Below are positions 6,494-8,984 of a DNA stretch of 8,984 nucleotides, piece by piece. The translations under genes and the position numbers were made by a program. The stretch is taken from positions 1 to 8,984 of the forward strand of contig DQLO01000084.1 of the NCBI GenBank assembly GCA_015660155.1. The letters are read 5' to 3'. The stretch comes from Verrucomicrobiota bacterium. Lineage in GTDB: Bacteria; Verrucomicrobiota; Verrucomicrobiia; Limisphaerales; UBA1100. The notes beneath the pieces are model-generated. The model ran no database searches. It saw only the letters and a list, made by a program, of their open reading frames with translations, and was not told the origin of the DNA. Position 1 is the first letter of the stretch; each line of letters starts with the position of its first letter.

Positions 6494-8397
6494 GTACCGA
6501 AACACTGGCATTGATTCCGTTGTTGCCGTTGGTGGCTGCCGCCATCACGAGTGGTATGCGGTGTGGTCGCCGCTCGGCGGGCATCGCCATCGCGGCGATG
6601 CTCGGCTCGTGCGTGCTCGCGCTGATGGCTTGCAACGAGTCGTGGGGAATGGCGGAGGGCGCGCACAAAACTTTCGACATCGAATGGCTCACCGTCGGCA
6701 CCACCGCCATCAACTTCGGGTTCGTGCTCGATCCCCTCACCGGCGTGATGGCCGCGATGGTCACCTTCGTTGGCCTGCTCATTTTCATTTTCTCCGTCGG
6801 CTACATGAAGGACGACGAGCGGATGGCGCGCTTCTTCTGTTACCTTTCCCTCTTCGCCGCCGGCATGCTCGGCCTCGTGTTGGCCAACAGTTTGTTGCTG
6901 CTGTTTATGTGTTGGGAAATCGTCGGGGTGGCTTCGTATTTGCTCATCAGTTTTTGGAACCACAAACCCGAAGCCGCCGCCGCCGGCAAAAAAGCATTCA
7001 TCGTCACCCGCATCGGCGACATGGGTTTTCTGATCGGCATTCTGCTCGCCTTCAAAGCCACCGGCACGTTGATGCTTTACGATGGCGGTGCGGGTTTATT
7101 GGAAACCGAAATGGCCGGCACGGTGTTCGGCTTCAAAACCGCTGCGGTCGTGAGCCTACTTTTGTTCTGCGGCGCCGCGGGCAAGTCCGGCCAATTGCCG
7201 TTGCACGTGTGGCTGCCGGACGCGATGGAAGGCCCAACGCCCGTGAGCGCGCTCATCCACGCGGCCACGATGGTGGCGGCCGGCGTGTTCCTTGTGGCGC
7301 GCGCAATGCCGCTCTTCGCGGCGGGCGACACGCTGTGGGTGGTGGCTTGGGTGGGAGCCTTCACTGCGCTTGTGGCGGCGTTCATCGCGCTGGGGCAGTA
7401 CGACATCAAACGCATTCTTGCGTACTCCACCGTGAGCCAGCTCGGCCTCATGATGGTGGGGCTCGGCGTGGGCGGTGTGGCGGTGGGGATGTTTCATTTG
7501 CTGACGCACGCGTTTTTCAAGGCACTGCTTTTTCTTGGCGCGGGCAGCATCATCCACGGTTGCCATGAGGAACAGGACATCCGCAAAATGGGTGGCATTT
7601 GGAAATCCATGCGCGTGACCTCCATCGCCTATTTGTGCGGCACGGCGGCGTTGGTGGCGTTTCCGTTTACCAGTGGATTTTTCAGCAAAGATGAAATCCT
7701 CGCGGGCGCGTGGGCGGCCAATCGCCCCATCTTTTGGATCGCCGCCTTTGCTTCGCTGCTCACTGCAATTTACATGACGCGCCAATGTTTGTACGTCTTC
7801 ACCGGCGCGCATCGCGGCGAACACGAACCGCACGAAAGCCCGAAAGTAATGACCGTGCCGCTCATCATCCTCGCCGTGGCCGCGCTCGGCCTCGGCGCGT
7901 TGGCGCACGAAACGGTTTTCGACAAACTGCCGGGCACAGCTTTTCCGCACGAAACCATCGTCATCGTCGTAAGCGTTACCGTGGCGTTGGGCGGCATTCT
8001 GATTGGTTGGCTGGTGTATGGCGGGCGCAAGCTTGGCGAGGTTGCCGATCCATTGGCCATCGCTCCGTTGCGTGAGAAACTATGGTTCGATGAACTCTAC
8101 GCCGCCACCGTGGGCCGGCTTTGGAATCTGATGGCCATCATTTGGGAGCAACTCAACGAGCTGCTGCTCTTTGTGCGCGACATGGCCGTGGCGCTGGCTC
8201 GCGCGCTCAGCAGCGCGGTGGCCATTGGCGGCGATCGCCGCTTCATCGACGCGTTTGCGTTTGATGGATTGTGCCAGAAATTGCGTGACTGCGGCTGGGT
8301 GGTCACACGGCCGCAAAATGGATTTTTGCCAAGTTACCTTCGCCTCATTGCCTTCGGCGCGGTGGCGTTGGGGCTGCTCTTGTTTTGGATGATATGA
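6490..8397 (+). CDS. nuoL: NADH-quinone oxidoreductase subunit L (NuoL, ND5 family, antiporter-like)
   Basis: Largest membrane subunit at the distal end of the pump, related to MrpA-type antiporters, with a long lateral helix along the membrane arm. The 635-residue product is close to the usual 610-660. Key sites: Glu143 in MCWEIVGVASYLLI, Lys232 in AAGKSGQLPLHVWLPDAMEG (about 229-248), then TPVSALIHAATMVAAGVFL; DIKRILAYSTVSQLGLM (305-321); FHLLTHAFFKALLFLGAGS with Lys344; and FTSGFFSKDEIL with Lys400. The region after HESP (448-451) holds the later helices, the amphipathic lateral helix and a final helix ending FWMI. The start is GTG at 6490, overlapping the nuoK stop as GTGA with only a weak purine-rich leader. 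The stop overlaps the nuoM start. All charged residues expected for proton translocation are present. Confidence 0.96.
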   Translation: MSTETLALIPLLPLVAAAITSGMRCGRRSAGIAIAAMLGSCVLALMACNESWGMAEGAHKTFDIEWLTVGTTAINFGFVLDPLTGVMAAMVTFVGLLIFIFSVGYMKDDERMARFFCYLSLFAAGMLGLVLANSLLLLFMCWEIVGVASYLLISFWNHKPEAAAAGKKAFIVTRIGDMGFLIGILLAFKATGTLMLYDGGAGLLETEMAGTVFGFKTAAVVSLLLFCGAAGKSGQLPLHVWLPDAMEGPTPVSALIHAATMVAAGVFLVARAMPLFAAGDTLWVVAWVGAFTALVAAFIALGQYDIKRILAYSTVSQLGLMMVGLGVGGVAVGMFHLLTHAFFKALLFLGAGSIIHGCHEEQDIRKMGGIWKSMRVTSIAYLCGTAALVAFPFTSGFFSKDEILAGAWAANRPIFWIAAFASLLTAIYMTRQCLYVFTGAHRGEHEPHESPKVMTVPLIILAVAALGLGALAHETVFDKLPGTAFPHETIVIVVSVTVALGGILIGWLVYGGRKLGEVADPLAIAPLREKLWFDELYAATVGRLWNLMAIIWEQLNELLLFVRDMAVALARALSSAVAIGGDRRFIDAFAFDGLCQKLRDCGWVVTRPQNGFLPSYLRLIAFGAVALGLLLFWMI

Positions 8398-8927
8398 TTA
8401 CCGCACTCACATTAGCACCGGTGCTGGCGGCGATTTTGATAATGGTCCTGCCGGAAGCGCGCGCGCGAATGGTCGCGTTGGGCGGCGCGTTGGTCTCGCT
8501 GGCGCTCACGGTTTGTATGCTCACGCGATTTGATCTTGCGGAAACCGGCATCCAGTTTAAGGAAAAATTCTCGTGGATTCCCGCGCTCGGCATTGATTAC
8601 TTCGTCGGCCTCGATGGTCTAAACGCGCTGGTGCTGCTGCTCGCCGCATTGCTTGCGCCGTTGGTGGTGTTGGCGTCTTGGAAACACACCGACCGCCCGC
8701 GCACTTATTTTGTGTTGATGTGCCTGCAATTCACGGGGCTGTTTGGCGTGTTCACGGCGCTGAACTTTTTCCATTGGTTTCTTTATTGGGAACTGGCTTT
8801 GGTGCCGGCGTTTTTTCTGATCAAACTTTTTGGCAAAGGCGAAGAACGCCATCACGCAGCGCTGAACTTTTTCCTGTTCACCGTGGTCGGCAGCGTGGCG
8901 ATGCTGTTGGGTTTCCTGTTCATTTAG
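8394..8927 (+). CDS. nuoM: NADH-quinone oxidoreductase subunit M (NuoM, ND4 family), 5' part ending at an in-frame TAG
   Basis: Antiporter-like membrane subunit next to NuoL. The frame from ATG 8394 gives 177 residues and then a TAG at 8925-8927, although NuoM normally has about 500 residues. The visible part is typical: an N-terminal helix, FSWIPALGIDYFVGLDGLNA (residues 59-78), TALNFFHWFLYWELALVPAF with the conserved membrane Glu133, and FFLFTVVGSVAMLLGFLFI at the end of the next helix. After the TAG the same frame stays open to the window edge and still reads like NuoM. ATG 8394 overlaps the nuoL stop (ATGA) and is preferred over the in-frame TTG at 8385. As written, the product would lack most antiporter helices, including the lysine-bearing ones. 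Sequence error, true nonsense mutation or stop-codon readthrough cannot be separated here. Confidence 0.88.
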   Translation: MITALTLAPVLAAILIMVLPEARARMVALGGALVSLALTVCMLTRFDLAETGIQFKEKFSWIPALGIDYFVGLDGLNALVLLLAALLAPLVVLASWKHTDRPRTYFVLMCLQFTGLFGVFTALNFFHWFLYWELALVPAFFLIKLFGKGEERHHAALNFFLFTVVGSVAMLLGFLFI

Positions 8928-8984
8928 CAGCAAACCAAGACTTTCGATTTCATCACGCTCGCCGGAATGGGCGTGGATGTGGGC
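8928..8984 (+). pseudogene. nuoM: Continuation of the nuoM reading frame past the TAG, cut by the window end
   Basis: The 19 codons directly after the TAG, in the same frame, read QQTKTFDFITLAGMGVDVG with no further stop. A hydrophobic helix end followed by an aromatic/Gln stretch, TG- or TK-TFDF and a Leu is what NuoM proteins show at this place, so the TAG replaces one residue, plausibly Tyr. The only in-frame ATG here, at 8967, has no evident ribosome binding site. Whether this segment is translated is unknown. Confidence 0.6.

Noticed and set aside
6561..7568. Plus-strand 335-codon open frame inside nuoL
   Set aside because: Out-of-frame Arg/His-rich shadow; the overlapping NuoL frame has all family motifs.
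7156..7950. Minus-strand 264-codon open frame under nuoL
   Set aside because: Antisense shadow rich in Arg and His with no recognisable domain or start context.

Overview
The window is almost wholly one respiratory operon: ten consecutive, tightly packed plus-strand genes for the proton-pumping NADH:quinone oxidoreductase (complex I, NDH-1). The order is nuoA-B-C-D-I-H-J-K-L-M, and the window ends inside nuoM. On the left edge, transcribed in the opposite direction, is the N-terminal two thirds of tryptophanyl-tRNA synthetase (trpS). A GC-rich gap of about 200 bases with nested inverted repeats separates the two divergent units. No mobile element, CRISPR array, tRNA or rRNA is visible.

The sequence suggests a GC-rich free-living bacterium that respires. 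Three things hint at the PVC group (perhaps Verrucomicrobiota): the NuoD signature HRNHEK, a Sel1-like unit, and a GC-rich intergenic palindrome. This is an inference of low to moderate confidence; no rRNA or other strict marker is present.

Layout: trpS occupies 1-644 (minus); the divergent regulatory gap is 645-844; nuoA, B, C, D at 845-3615 encode the first membrane subunit and the peripheral-arm core carrying cluster N2 and the quinone site; nuoI at 3612-4319 carries two 4Fe-4S clusters; nuoH, J, K, L and the start of nuoM at 4316-8984 encode the quinone-chamber and proton-pumping membrane subunits. Neighbouring genes from nuoB onward overlap by 4 bases (11 at nuoJ/nuoK), so translational coupling is expected throughout. 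The genes for the NADH-oxidising module (nuoE, F, G), usually between nuoD and nuoH, are not here. nuoI sits before nuoH, the reverse of the common H-I order.

Most worth a second look are: an in-frame TAG in nuoM after codon 177 with clearly NuoM-like reading frame continuing beyond it; a C-terminal extension of about 110 residues on NuoH containing a histidine-rich linker, one Sel1-like repeat and an extra predicted membrane helix; a Lys/Ala/Glu-rich tail on NuoI; and a charged insertion in NuoC. Apart from these, the window is an ordinary complex I operon, and I see no clear sign of a wholly new system.
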